Shown: piece by piece, positions 9,065 to 16,820 of the stretch
Layout: the number at the start of each line of letters is the position of its first letter
How positions within the stretch are numbered: the first letter of the stretch is position 1
Source: Haloferax marinisediminis
GTDB lineage: Archaea > Halobacteriota > Halobacteria > Halobacteriales > Haloferacaceae
Direction of reading: 5' to 3'
Assembly: GCF_009674585.1 (NCBI RefSeq)
Contig: NZ_WKJP01000001.1
Span: 434,001-498,000, forward strand
DNA length: 64,000 nucleotides
Made by a program: the position numbers and the translations under genes
The notes under the pieces: generated by a model
Database searches by the model: none
What the model was told of the DNA's origin: nothing
Seen by the model: only the letters and a program-made list of their open reading frames with translations

Positions 9065-11794
9065 GTGAGCCGAATACCTGCAGGTCGCGTGTCTGTACTG
9101 GTCGTTACACTCATCGTCCTGTTCTCAGGAATCACTCCGAGTGGGGTGGTCGCCGACAACGGTGGTCCGTCCACGTTGGACGACCTCGACAGTGCATCAC
9201 TGTGCCCAGCGTCCTATCCGTCCGGACAGGGAAGTTGGAGCCTCATCGCATCCAGTTCTTGGACAGACAGTACCACGCTGCCGAACGGCCTCCAAATCAA
9301 CACCTGTCGCTATTCAGAACGCGGCCAAGAGCCCATCGCCGGCGGGGAGGGCTACATCACGTTCACTGTTCGTTGGGTCGACGCTGAGAACGTGTTACGG
9401 GGCACCGACATCTGCGAAGTACCAGATTCGGACCCGTACTTACGGTCTACCGACCGTGCAGTTCAGGTATCGTGGAGCGGCTGGTACAACCAGACGTACG
9501 ACCCCGGTGCCGTGGCAGACGCAGACGAATGGTTGGAAAAACTCGCCCAGGGGATGATTGGACCGGACGACGCGGCAGCACGGGCGTTCGGCCAGCAGCT
9601 CTTGGAGACAGTCGAACCACACGCGGCACCGTGTACGGACGAGCCTGCGTCGCCGCCGAGTGTCGAACTGACCAACACACCGAGGGAGACGGGACGAGAG
9701 ATGGCCTTCGGTGGCTACGTCTTCGCCTACGACGAGCAGAACCAGTACCGAGACCTCGAAGAAGTGCAGGTGATTCTCCACGTCACCGAGGGAGCAAAGG
9801 TGCGGTCCTTCGTGACTCACACCGACGACACGGGAATTTACGCAATCCGAGTATCGAACGTTAGCCCACAAGCGAGCTATCAACTGGAGGTCCGGTTCGA
9901 AGACCGAGACGAGATGTTCAAACTCTACCGTCGTGGTGAACCCACGCTCCTTCCGGTTGGGTACACCACCGCTCCTCTGTCTGTGGAGGCTGCCGAACTA
10001 GGCGGACTCGTCCTCACACACGTCATCTTCCAAACGGACATGGCCGACTCGGAGCCAGTTCACCTGCTGGCAGACGGGTCAACGAGTAGGTTAGCGGCAA
10101 CTGATGGGACGCAGGTGTACCAGACCGCGCTCGTCTACGTGCACGCCCAGACGGCACTCGCCTACGGCCGGGACCGCCTGAACGTCGACTTCGACGAGAC
10201 CCTGCCAATCTGGCTCGAGGACGGTCCTGGAAACAGTAGTTTCACTCCTGACCCTGCGAACGAACAGATACTCATCAGGGCACCTCCAGCAGCCGAGCGA
10301 CGACAGACTGTCTACCACGAAATTGGTCACTACGTCAACTACCGGAGCGGAATGGGCAAGACAGACAACATGGGCCACAGACCCGCTTCCCAGAACCACC
10401 AAGGTGTGCGGAACCCTGATTCGACCGACTCCTTCGCAGAAGGGTGGGCGGGGTTCTACACCGCTCTCGTCGAAGGCCACCCAAGCAACCCAACCGGGTC
10501 GGCGTACTACGCCCTCAGTGGACCAAGCGACCTCCAGGACAACACCCACGAATGGTGGCTCGAAGACCCCGACGAGAGGCTTCCCAACGAGGAGGTGATG
10601 GTCGCCTCACTACTCTGGGACGTGATGGACGACGACACCGCCAGGCCGGCAGCGTTCGCCCGACGTGAACCCGGAGACGACGTCGCGTGGGGGCTCTCTC
10701 GCCTCTGGGAGGCGATGGGCGACCAAGAGGACCTCACCACGGTCCACGACCTCTACGTCGTGTTGAAAGAGGAGGATGGTGAGCCTCTCCCGGGACCGAC
10801 CGACCCACCCACCGACCTCGACCGGCTGTTCATCCTCCACGGCTTCTACTCGGAGAACAACGGCGTCCCCGGGTGGCAACAGGGAGAACCGATTGGATTC
10901 GCTGACAGGAGCAACTCTATTGTGGACCCCACCGCCCCGTGGGACGGTGATACGCCACCACCCGGTATCCGTGAGACGCCCCCCTCCTTCGCGGGACCGT
11001 GGCTCGACGTCACCATCGAAGACGAGGCCGGTCGAACACTTCCGTTCGACCACCTCCACATGACGGTCGTCCGTGAGGACGCGGCCAGTCGCTACGAACT
11101 GACCCCCGACGCCGACACCGGGTACTTCCCACTGGCTGTCCCCCCGGACGCCGAGGCCGTCACCGTGCAAGCTCGCCTGCCCGGATATGGGATAGACACG
11201 TACAAACTCACCCAGCAGGAGTATGCAGAGATTAGTGAAGTAGCGGGAGCCGATACGGTCGTCTCGGTGACGCTGACACTCCCAAGTGAGCAGGTTACAT
11301 CTCTCCCTTGGGTCAATGCTGAACGGGAGTCTACCGGCACCGTCTCGCTTACTTGGCCCCAACCTGACGCGGGATCGACCGTCGTGGTAGTCCGACAGGC
11401 AGTCCGGCCACCACAGACGCCGAACGACGGCGTCCTGCTGTACGAAGGGTCTGAGACTGGCATCGTCGACCACGAACCGGCACCCGTTCTGGGGACCTAC
11501 TATGCCGTCTTCGTGGTGGCACCCGACGGGGGCGTCTCACAGCCGACCGTCGCCAGCAGTCAGGCACCGCCGCTCTCACGTAGTCAGGTGGTCGACACGC
11601 TCACCAACGAGCAACAACGGCAACAACCAGAACCCACACCAAGTGCGACCGCCTCACCCAGCGCGTCAGACGAGACTGAGGGGTTAGATTCGCTGTTGCT
11701 CGGCCTCCTTGGGGTGGGGGTGGGGGTCCTCGTCGTAGCCGCGTTCGCCGTGGGGTATCTCCTTCGGGGACGTGGACACGACGACAAGAAGTAG
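9065..11794 (+). CDS. Secreted, membrane-anchored zinc metalloprotease-like protein
   Basis: A 909-aa exported protein. The N-terminal hydrophobic helix (VSVLVVTLIVLFSGITPSGV) ends near ADNGG and looks like a Sec signal. A lone C-terminal helix (LLLGLLGVGVGVLVVAAFAV), followed by RGRGHDDKK, should anchor it with the bulk outside. A likely zinc site is H418-E-I-G-H422, with E459 in SFAEGWAGFY as third ligand, the arrangement of gluzincin peptidases. Around it are beta-rich segments resembling carboxypeptidase-regulatory/Ig-like folds (about 215-320 and 630-700) and a Thr/Pro/Ser-rich linker before the anchor. GTG 9065 is chosen over an in-frame TTG at 8999 because GGGAGGG stands six bases before it and the signal peptide starts there. 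Substrate and activity are not shown. Confidence 0.75.
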   Translation: MSRIPAGRVSVLVVTLIVLFSGITPSGVVADNGGPSTLDDLDSASLCPASYPSGQGSWSLIASSSWTDSTTLPNGLQINTCRYSERGQEPIAGGEGYITFTVRWVDAENVLRGTDICEVPDSDPYLRSTDRAVQVSWSGWYNQTYDPGAVADADEWLEKLAQGMIGPDDAAARAFGQQLLETVEPHAAPCTDEPASPPSVELTNTPRETGREMAFGGYVFAYDEQNQYRDLEEVQVILHVTEGAKVRSFVTHTDDTGIYAIRVSNVSPQASYQLEVRFEDRDEMFKLYRRGEPTLLPVGYTTAPLSVEAAELGGLVLTHVIFQTDMADSEPVHLLADGSTSRLAATDGTQVYQTALVYVHAQTALAYGRDRLNVDFDETLPIWLEDGPGNSSFTPDPANEQILIRAPPAAERRQTVYHEIGHYVNYRSGMGKTDNMGHRPASQNHQGVRNPDSTDSFAEGWAGFYTALVEGHPSNPTGSAYYALSGPSDLQDNTHEWWLEDPDERLPNEEVMVASLLWDVMDDDTARPAAFARREPGDDVAWGLSRLWEAMGDQEDLTTVHDLYVVLKEEDGEPLPGPTDPPTDLDRLFILHGFYSENNGVPGWQQGEPIGFADRSNSIVDPTAPWDGDTPPPGIRETPPSFAGPWLDVTIEDEAGRTLPFDHLHMTVVREDAASRYELTPDADTGYFPLAVPPDAEAVTVQARLPGYGIDTYKLTQQEYAEISEVAGADTVVSVTLTLPSEQVTSLPWVNAERESTGTVSLTWPQPDAGSTVVVVRQAVRPPQTPNDGVLLYEGSETGIVDHEPAPVLGTYYAVFVVAPDGGVSQPTVASSQAPPLSRSQVVDTLTNEQQRQQPEPTPSATASPSASDETEGLDSLLLGLLGVGVGVLVVAAFAVGYLLRGRGHDDKK

Positions 11795-11877
11795 AACTGG
11801 AACGGTCCGAGCAACGTCGAGCTCTTCTAAACTGTCTCTGTAAAAATACGTGTCAGAGTGAACCGAACGATGCGAGA

Positions 11878-12378
11878 TTATCCGTTTCCGTTACAGCCGG
11901 TGCCCCCAATCGTCGCCGTTCCGAAGTCCTTGACTTTCGAGAATTCCTTCGCCTGCGGAAGCTTCGCTTTCAAGCCAGTAATGACCGCGCCACAGTCGGA
12001 CTCTGGAAGTTTGACGTTTTTGCCAGCCTGGTTCGGATAGCCGTCCTCTTTGCCTCTGTACCCCGAGTGCCTCGGCCCGACAGTGACGACCATGCCGTCG
12101 AAGCTGCCTCTGTCTGAGAGCAGTTTGATTTTCAGTGGACAGTCGAGTTTGTTGTCGACCCGAATCGTCGGTTGTGCGGCATCAGCGACGTTGGTGGCGT
12201 CGACATCTTCATCGTGGTAGTACGGTGGTTCGCACGCCGCTTTGTCCGGTGGGCCGTTTCCGTTGTCTGGTTTTGCAACTGCTGAGCCGGCGGCGAATCC
12301 GCCGACGATTGCTGTCGTCCCCGCCGCTTTGAGGACGCGTCGTCGACTGAGTGTAGTTTCGGTATCGTGGTTTGCCAT
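11878..12378 (-). CDS. Tat-exported small protein, hypothetical
   Basis: A 166-aa protein with a twin-arginine signal: SRRRVLKAAGTTAIVGGFAA, with an Ala-x-Ala-like cleavage region at GSAVAKP. The mature part is about 130 residues, with a DNGNGPPDKAACEPPYY start and four or five Cys, several of which could form disulfides outside the cell (CEPPYY, LDCPLKI, DCGAVI, TGCNGNG). No family is recognised. The gene is one of the few here with a real 5' leader: a TATA element (TTTATA) lies near 12445, about 70 nt upstream, and GGAG stands at about 12386-12389 before the ATG. The double TatC and TatCo genes of this window provide the export route. Confidence 0.7.
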   Translation of the reverse strand: MANHDTETTLSRRRVLKAAGTTAIVGGFAAGSAVAKPDNGNGPPDKAACEPPYYHDEDVDATNVADAAQPTIRVDNKLDCPLKIKLLSDRGSFDGMVVTVGPRHSGYRGKEDGYPNQAGKNVKLPESDCGAVITGLKAKLPQAKEFSKVKDFGTATIGGTGCNGNG

Positions 12379-12397
12379 AGTTCGTTCTCCAGACCCG

Positions 12398-12411
12398 GGG
12401 GAACGGTCCCC
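12398..12411 (-). promoter_or_regulatory. Short hairpin in the 5' leader of the Tat-exported protein gene
   Basis: A perfect five-pair stem with a four-base loop (GGGGA-ACGG-TCCCC on the plus strand) lies 20-33 nt upstream of the ATG at 12378, between the TATA element near 12445 and the GGAG-like site. It could affect translation or mRNA stability, but a five-pair stem in GC-rich DNA may be chance. Confidence 0.3.
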
Positions 12412-12636
12412 TCAGGGCAAAAACACGTATTTCAGACAGCAGTATAAATATTGTTAGGGAGTTGACAGAAATTCAGCGCAGAGTGAATGTCAACCATCGA
12501 ACTCTACTTCCAGATCGAATGACAAACTCGAGATAATAGTCAGCTGACGTATGATTTGAGCAATCGACACCGACCAGATGAACGCTCCCCTGACTCGGTC
12601 CGAACTTTCTTTTCCTCGCCAATCGACGTACAACCC

Positions 12637-13056
12637 ATGCCTGACTGCATCTTTTGCGCGATTGCATCGCGCGACATCCACGGCCGAATCGTCCACGAGA
12701 CCGAACACTCACTGGCGTTCCTCGACGTGAATCCTCTCGCGCCGGGACACACGCTGGTCGTCCCGAAGGACCACTACGCCCGCCTCGACGACCTGCCAGA
12801 CGAGATTTCGGCGGACCTCTTCCGCACCGTCGACGAACTCGTCCCCCGCGTCGAGGAGGCAGTCGACGCCGACGCGACGAACGTCGGTATCAACAACGGC
12901 CCCGCCGCCGGACAGGAAGTCGAACACGTCCACGTCCACATCGTCCCCCGATTCGAGGACGACGGCGGCAACCCCATCCACGCCGTCGCAGGCGACGTGC
13001 CGGACCTCTCGGACGAGGAGATGGACGACATCGAAGCGGCACTCTCGGGCCTGTAG
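12637..13056 (+). CDS. HIT family protein (histidine triad hydrolase)
   Basis: A 139-aa protein with the family signature HVHVH (VEHVHVHIVPR, about residues 92-102), the histidine triad that hydrolyses or transfers nucleotides from adenosine phosphoramidates or dinucleoside polyphosphates. The N-terminus has CIFCAIASRDI, the zinc-binding Cys pair common in Hint-like members. ATG 12637 (MPDCIFC) is chosen because homologues start there; the frame is open further upstream without conservation. A TTTTCC element about 30 nt before it could serve as TATA box. The substrate is unknown. Confidence 0.92.
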   Translation: MPDCIFCAIASRDIHGRIVHETEHSLAFLDVNPLAPGHTLVVPKDHYARLDDLPDEISADLFRTVDELVPRVEEAVDADATNVGINNGPAAGQEVEHVHVHIVPRFEDDGGNPIHAVAGDVPDLSDEEMDDIEAALSGL

Positions 13057-13182
13057 CCACGGTAATCGATTGCTGTCGGTTCTTTCTGAATTACGCAACC
13101 AGTACCACTACAGAGAGGCGTTGCTCTGAAAACACAGATACCTCAACGGAGTCACTGTCTCGTGAATAGACACAATTGAAAT

Positions 13183-13192
13183 GCGAAGTGGG
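13183..13192. repeat. Candidate left att-like direct repeat (10 bp)
   Basis: GCGAAGTGGG here is repeated in the same orientation at 15534-15543. The two copies bracket the recombinase pair and its repeat-rich upstream region, 2.36 kb in all. Ten bases is short, and flanking bases match only weakly, so this is a candidate boundary rather than a demonstrated att site. Confidence 0.3.
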
Positions 13193-13340
13193 GGAGGAGG
13201 AATGTCAACGGCATCATCAGCGCGGACAGCTATCGCAGTCACCGATGGAAGATTACCTGCTCGCGTCGGCACGTATCGAGTAGCCCACCCCACCCATGTG
13301 CTATTGAAAACATTCGAGTCAGAGTGCAGGTGCTCTCGGG

Positions 13341-14477
13341 CTATAGTGACGAACAGTCGGTTGGAAGTCCAAGCGAATACATCTGCTGTCGATACACCGG
13401 TTCAATATCCGCGTAGTATGTATGGACGTAGCTATCGATTGTCTGGCGAGATGGATCGTCGTCGTCAATCCGGTCGCCGCGCATGTACTGGACGAGTTCG
13501 CGTGGGATTTCGTTGTCGACCTGCCAGTAGGTGCTGAAACGATGTCGTCCGTAGTGGCTCGTCACTGCTCGATGTTCGTCTGTCTCATCGAATTCTGGCC
13601 GGAATGCCTGTTTCCACACGCGATTGATCGCCTCTGGCGTAATCTGGGTTGCCGTTGTGCGACTCTGGAACACCCACGGGTCACCGGTATCCGACCGTAT
13701 CAGGAGATGCTGGAGAAGTGCTCGTCTGACTTCCGCATCGAGTGGTAATATCCGCGCCCGATGTGATTTGTTCCCTGGTTCGTCGTATCGAGAAGGGATG
13801 TACACCGCGTTCTCGCGTCCCGTAAGCGCTGGGTTTGACCCGAGCTCCGGATATGCAGCACGTAATTCGGTGTGCGACACGCTGAGATTGGCGAGTCGCA
13901 GCGTGCTCACTTCGCCTGCGCGGAGGCCCAGTTTGAGTTGGAGCACCACTATCAGTCGGTCGCGGACGTCTGTGAGAGTCCGAAGGAGTTCGCCGAGTCG
14001 TTGTGGAGAAAGTCGTGGAGGTTCCTTCAACGGAGGTTGCGAAAGATCGGTCGTCGAGTGCACGTACTCGAAGGGATTGTATCCGACTTCGTGTGGGAAT
14101 ACAGGGTCCGACTGCCAATATCGGTATATTTTCTCAAGTCGGTGCAGTTTCGTCCGGACAGTTGTTGGTTTGAGGCCTCGTGCCAGCAGACAGTGGTCGA
14201 CGTATTCCCTCACGTGATCTGAACTCGGACACGCAGGGTGACGTCCCATGCGTTCCATATGCTGGGTCCAGTCATCGATGAGCCGAAGGTACGCTGTTCG
14301 AGTCCCCGGTGCGGGCTGTATTGGGTCCAAACCACTCCGGACGAATACATCGAAGGCGTCTGCATCAAGTTCCTCAAACTGAGGTTCGAATCCAGCGAGT
14401 GGGTCTCGTTTGCGGCCAAACGCATTCCCAATCAATTCACGTGCTGCGTCTGGTTCCGATTTTTCCGGGGCGGTCAT
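13341..14477 (-). CDS. Tyrosine recombinase/integrase
   Basis: A 378-aa recombinase. Residues about 55-140 are a SAM-like core-binding domain (TTVRTKLHRLEKIYRYW...GYNP) and about 160-365 the catalytic domain. Visible residues are R186 (KLGLRAGEVSTL), the H308-x-x-R311 box (SHYGRHRFSTY) and nucleophile Y350 (TIDSYVHTYY). The usual second His/Trp of the box is replaced in YMRGDR, a form I have seen in other archaeal integrases. It should cut and rejoin DNA through a 3'-phosphotyrosine. Its ATG overlaps the TGA of the partner ORF by four bases (14474-14477), so the two are translationally coupled. A mobile or recently acquired origin is likely. Confidence 0.88.
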   Translation of the reverse strand: MTAPEKSEPDAARELIGNAFGRKRDPLAGFEPQFEELDADAFDVFVRSGLDPIQPAPGTRTAYLRLIDDWTQHMERMGRHPACPSSDHVREYVDHCLLARGLKPTTVRTKLHRLEKIYRYWQSDPVFPHEVGYNPFEYVHSTTDLSQPPLKEPPRLSPQRLGELLRTLTDVRDRLIVVLQLKLGLRAGEVSTLRLANLSVSHTELRAAYPELGSNPALTGRENAVYIPSRYDEPGNKSHRARILPLDAEVRRALLQHLLIRSDTGDPWVFQSRTTATQITPEAINRVWKQAFRPEFDETDEHRAVTSHYGRHRFSTYWQVDNEIPRELVQYMRGDRIDDDDPSRQTIDSYVHTYYADIEPVYRQQMYSLGLPTDCSSL

Positions 14478-14947
14478 TCTTCACCTGCTGTCTGATGGCG
14501 CATCTTTCGCTTCCACATAGCGTCCGCTGTTGGATAGGATGCAGCAGCCATCCACGCCGGGTTGTACACGTGTGGGTGTGCTGAGTGGCGCTGTAGCCAT
14601 CTGTAAAATTCCTCGATTCGGACCCAGTACTCCGAATACACCGTATTCAGTGTGCGTGTCTCTGCAAGCTCGACAAGCCACGATTCGATATCGGCGGGGT
14701 GTGCGAGTGCATGGTGTCGACCCCTGTCCCGCATGTGAAGTTTGAACGACGACCCCGCCTTTCTGATGGTCGCCGCATAGTGTGCTGAGTCAAACTCGCT
14801 ATTTCGAGTCGAGGCGAATGCCACCCACACATCGGTCTGTTTGTATCTTGAGTCAAACCGCTCGAGTCGTGAGCGCGGTGGCACATCCTCGATATGTTTG
14901 TAGATGCCCATTCGGCGACGTACGTCAGTTGGTTTCTGTCTAATCAT
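14474..14947 (-). CDS. Catalytic-domain-less recombinase partner (core-binding domain protein)
   Basis: A 157-aa protein directly upstream of and overlapping the integrase. The segment IESWLVELAETRTLNTVYSE, then YWVRIEEFYRWLQRH and HVYNPAW, aligns in pattern with the core-binding domain of the neighbour (VREYVDHCLLARGLKPTT..., LEKIYRYW, VGYNP). No catalytic Arg/His/Tyr boxes are present, so it should bind DNA but not cut it. It is basic in its first 60 residues (RLERFDSRYKQTDVW; HMRDRGRHHALAHP), unlike typical haloarchaeal proteins. The likely role is accessory DNA binding for the integrase; a truncated integrase remnant is the alternative, but an intact start, stop and coupling argue against decay. 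Confidence 0.65.
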   Translation of the reverse strand: MIRQKPTDVRRRMGIYKHIEDVPPRSRLERFDSRYKQTDVWVAFASTRNSEFDSAHYAATIRKAGSSFKLHMRDRGRHHALAHPADIESWLVELAETRTLNTVYSEYWVRIEEFYRWLQRHSAHPHVYNPAWMAAASYPTADAMWKRKMRHQTAGEE

Positions 14948-14965
14948 TCGATATCGGCCTGTTCA

Positions 14966-14991
14966 AGCAGCCGACACCCCTGTCGGCTGCT
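14966..14991. repeat. Perfect 11-bp inverted repeat upstream of the recombinase pair
   Basis: AGCAGCCGACA, a four-base loop CCCC, and TGTCGGCTGCT form a perfect hairpin 19-44 nt before the ATG at 14947. The position fits an operator at the promoter of the two-gene operon, or a recombinase binding site. No T-run follows on either strand, which argues against a terminator. Confidence 0.6.
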
Positions 14992-15024
14992 CATAAACAG
15001 CTCTCAACTCAAACCCAACACCAA

Positions 15025-15489
15025 GGGTGTACTATAGCGGTGCTACACGGCAGGGGTGTAGCCGCAAGAAGGCGTTTGTGACCCCTCGAATCGATGGATT
15101 TTGAGGCATCGGTGACCACACACAATTCGCTCGAAATCAGCTCATTCAGGCCGTCTCGACACAGAATAGCCGTTCGTTTCTAATGGTATCCTCCCCAAAA
15201 ACGAGGCTTATCGAATACCCGTATCCCCAGTACACCCCATCGTTAGTGGGGTGTATCGGGTGATTTCGAATGTGCTATCAGGCCGGATTTCGGCGGGGTA
15301 CCGACAATCCACAATCACATATTTGCGTGTGTCGATTCGTTCGATACTGGGTGTTTTAGACTTCGAATCGCCCGAATTGGACCTCACATCGATGGTGCAT
15401 GTTTGGCTTTGTTGGATGTATTTCGGATAGCACTGTTTGCGATGGTGGCCTACACCCTTGTTCAATACACTACCTTCGGCTACACCCCC
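15025..15489. repeat. Cluster of TACACCC motifs in both orientations
   Basis: Six copies of TACACCC(C) or its complement GGGTGTA lie at 15025-15031 (-), 15053-15060 (-), 15231-15238 (+), 15248-15255 (-), 15451-15457 (+) and 15481-15488 (+). Two sets form palindromes: TACACCCCA-N7-TGGGGTGTA at 15231-15255 and GCTACAC-N7-GTGTAGC at 15042-15062, both with seven-base spacers. Such spaced inverted repeats are typical of dimeric DNA-binding proteins or of tyrosine recombinase core and arm sites. Confidence 0.55.
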
Positions 15490-15533
15490 GGGATGTACGA
15501 TTGCATATAAAGAACAGCCAAAGTTCTGACAAA

Positions 15534-15543
15534 GCGAAGTGGG
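15534..15543. repeat. Candidate right att-like direct repeat (10 bp)
   Basis: Second copy of GCGAAGTGGG, in the same orientation as the copy at 13183-13192. It lies 22 bp before the stop codon of the lipoprotein gene, so an element inserted between this gene and the HIT gene could be bounded by the two copies. The evidence is the ten-base match and its placement only. Confidence 0.3.
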
Positions 15544-15564
15544 CAGTTAGAGATGAAACCCCGA

Positions 15565-16692
15565 TTAATTCCTCTCGTCGGGGAGTTCGTCGAAGAACGC
15601 CGGAATACTCGGAATCTTCTCGGCCGTCAGCTCACAGCTCTCGAACGCCGTTTGCGCCTCGTCTTCTTTGTCGGTCTGTCGCTCTGGAATGTCGAGGTCA
15701 CCGGCAGTCGCTGCTTCGCCGAGCGTGTCGCTCCCCCGTGCGAGGGAATCGGAGAGACACGCGAACTCCTCGACGTACGTGTCGAGCGCTTCGATTGGTT
15801 CCACGTCGGCGAGTGCCTCAGAGACATCTTCGAACGCGACTGCCGCACGGAAGAACGTCTCAGTTGCCTCCTCGTAACTCCCGCCGAGGTACTCGTCGAA
15901 TCCACGCTGTAATCGACGAACGCCGTTTCGCATCGAGACGAGTACGTCCGCGAAGGCGTCGAACTGCGAGATTTCTCGCTCGAGTGCGTCGACTTTCTGG
16001 TCGTAGTCGTCCGGTTCGAGTTCGTCAATCTCGTCGAGACTGCTCGCACTCGACTCGTCCAGCAGATTGTCGAGTGACTCTTCTGCGGGTTCGAGTGAGT
16101 CGGTGATTTGGTCGACTGCACTGTCGACTCGGGAGTACTCTTCGCCGTAGAACCGGGAGACTGCGTTGTTCGTCCGGGAGAGCGTCACGTTGAGACTCTC
16201 GTGGGTTTTGCCCGTCCACCAGAGGAACCAGTACACTTCTTCGAGACGAGCGAGTCGTTGGCGTTGGCGCTCGTCCAACTCGTACTGCGTGAGCGTGCCG
16301 AAGTGTCCTCGTGCACGGAACAAGGGGGCAGAGACGTCGTCGAACGGGAACTGAATCGTCGCGTTCAGGTCCTGGAACCCTCCGTCAGGGGCTGCGAGGT
16401 CGGCGAATGCCACGACGCCATCGTCGAGGTCCTCCTGTGCCAGCGTGAGTATCTGGTCTGCTTTGTCTGGGGCCTCGGTCTCTGTCTCCGTGGTCGGTGG
16501 CTCTTCTGTCGGTTCTGGAGTCGATGTCTGTGTTTCAGTCGTGGGAGAGGGAGATTCCGTCGTCGAGGACGCTGTCGTCGTCGATTCGGGGGTGCTCGTA
16601 CTCGGACTCGTGGTCGTCTCGGATGTGTCCTGTGTCGAACACCCAGCGAGTAAGAGGAGGCCCGTGGCCGAGAGGTACGCTCGACGATTCAT
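15565..16692 (-). CDS. Predicted lipoprotein with Thr/Ser-rich stalk and helical domain
   Basis: A 375-aa exported protein. The start MNRRAYLSATGLLLLAGC has an RR pair and a lipobox LLAGC, so it is probably Tat-exported and lipid-anchored at Cys18. Residues about 20-75 are almost only Thr, Ser, Pro and Glu, a flexible and probably glycosylated stalk. The rest (about 80-370) is acidic and helix-rich, with heptad-like stretches such as DQITDSLEPAEESLDNLLDE and a segment RLQRGFDEYLGGSYEEATETF that looks TPR-like. No family is recognised. A TATA-like element lies about 30 nt upstream of the ATG. Its function is unknown. Confidence 0.78.
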   Translation of the reverse strand: MNRRAYLSATGLLLLAGCSTQDTSETTTSPSTSTPESTTTASSTTESPSPTTETQTSTPEPTEEPPTTETETEAPDKADQILTLAQEDLDDGVVAFADLAAPDGGFQDLNATIQFPFDDVSAPLFRARGHFGTLTQYELDERQRQRLARLEEVYWFLWWTGKTHESLNVTLSRTNNAVSRFYGEEYSRVDSAVDQITDSLEPAEESLDNLLDESSASSLDEIDELEPDDYDQKVDALEREISQFDAFADVLVSMRNGVRRLQRGFDEYLGGSYEEATETFFRAAVAFEDVSEALADVEPIEALDTYVEEFACLSDSLARGSDTLGEAATAGDLDIPERQTDKEDEAQTAFESCELTAEKIPSIPAFFDELPDERN

Positions 16693-16820
16693 ACGTACTA
16701 TATGACTCTCAGATTACATAGAATTGCTGGCGGAGGGGAACGCACTCGGTCTCCGAACCGACGCGTACACCTTGTGTCTCCCTGCTGTCGAGAGATTGTA
16801 TCCCCCGCTATCGAGAACGA

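Larger units (their letters stand above)
14992..15564. other. AT-richer gene-free stretch upstream of the recombinase pair
   Basis: About 570 bp with visibly lower GC than its surroundings and no convincing gene. An 85-codon minus frame (15208-15465) has a TTG start and an odd composition and is not called. The stretch holds the TACACCC motif cluster described separately and the candidate right direct repeat at 15534-15543. It resembles the regulatory/attachment end of a small mobile element. Confidence 0.5.

Noticed and set aside
13181-13537. 118-aa plus-strand frame over the end of the integrase
   Set aside because: It is mostly antisense to the integrase 3' end and has no recognisable pattern.
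15208-15465. 85-codon minus-strand frame in the repeat-rich gap
   Set aside because: It starts with TTG, contains the palindromic repeats in its coding part and resembles no protein; treated as non-coding.
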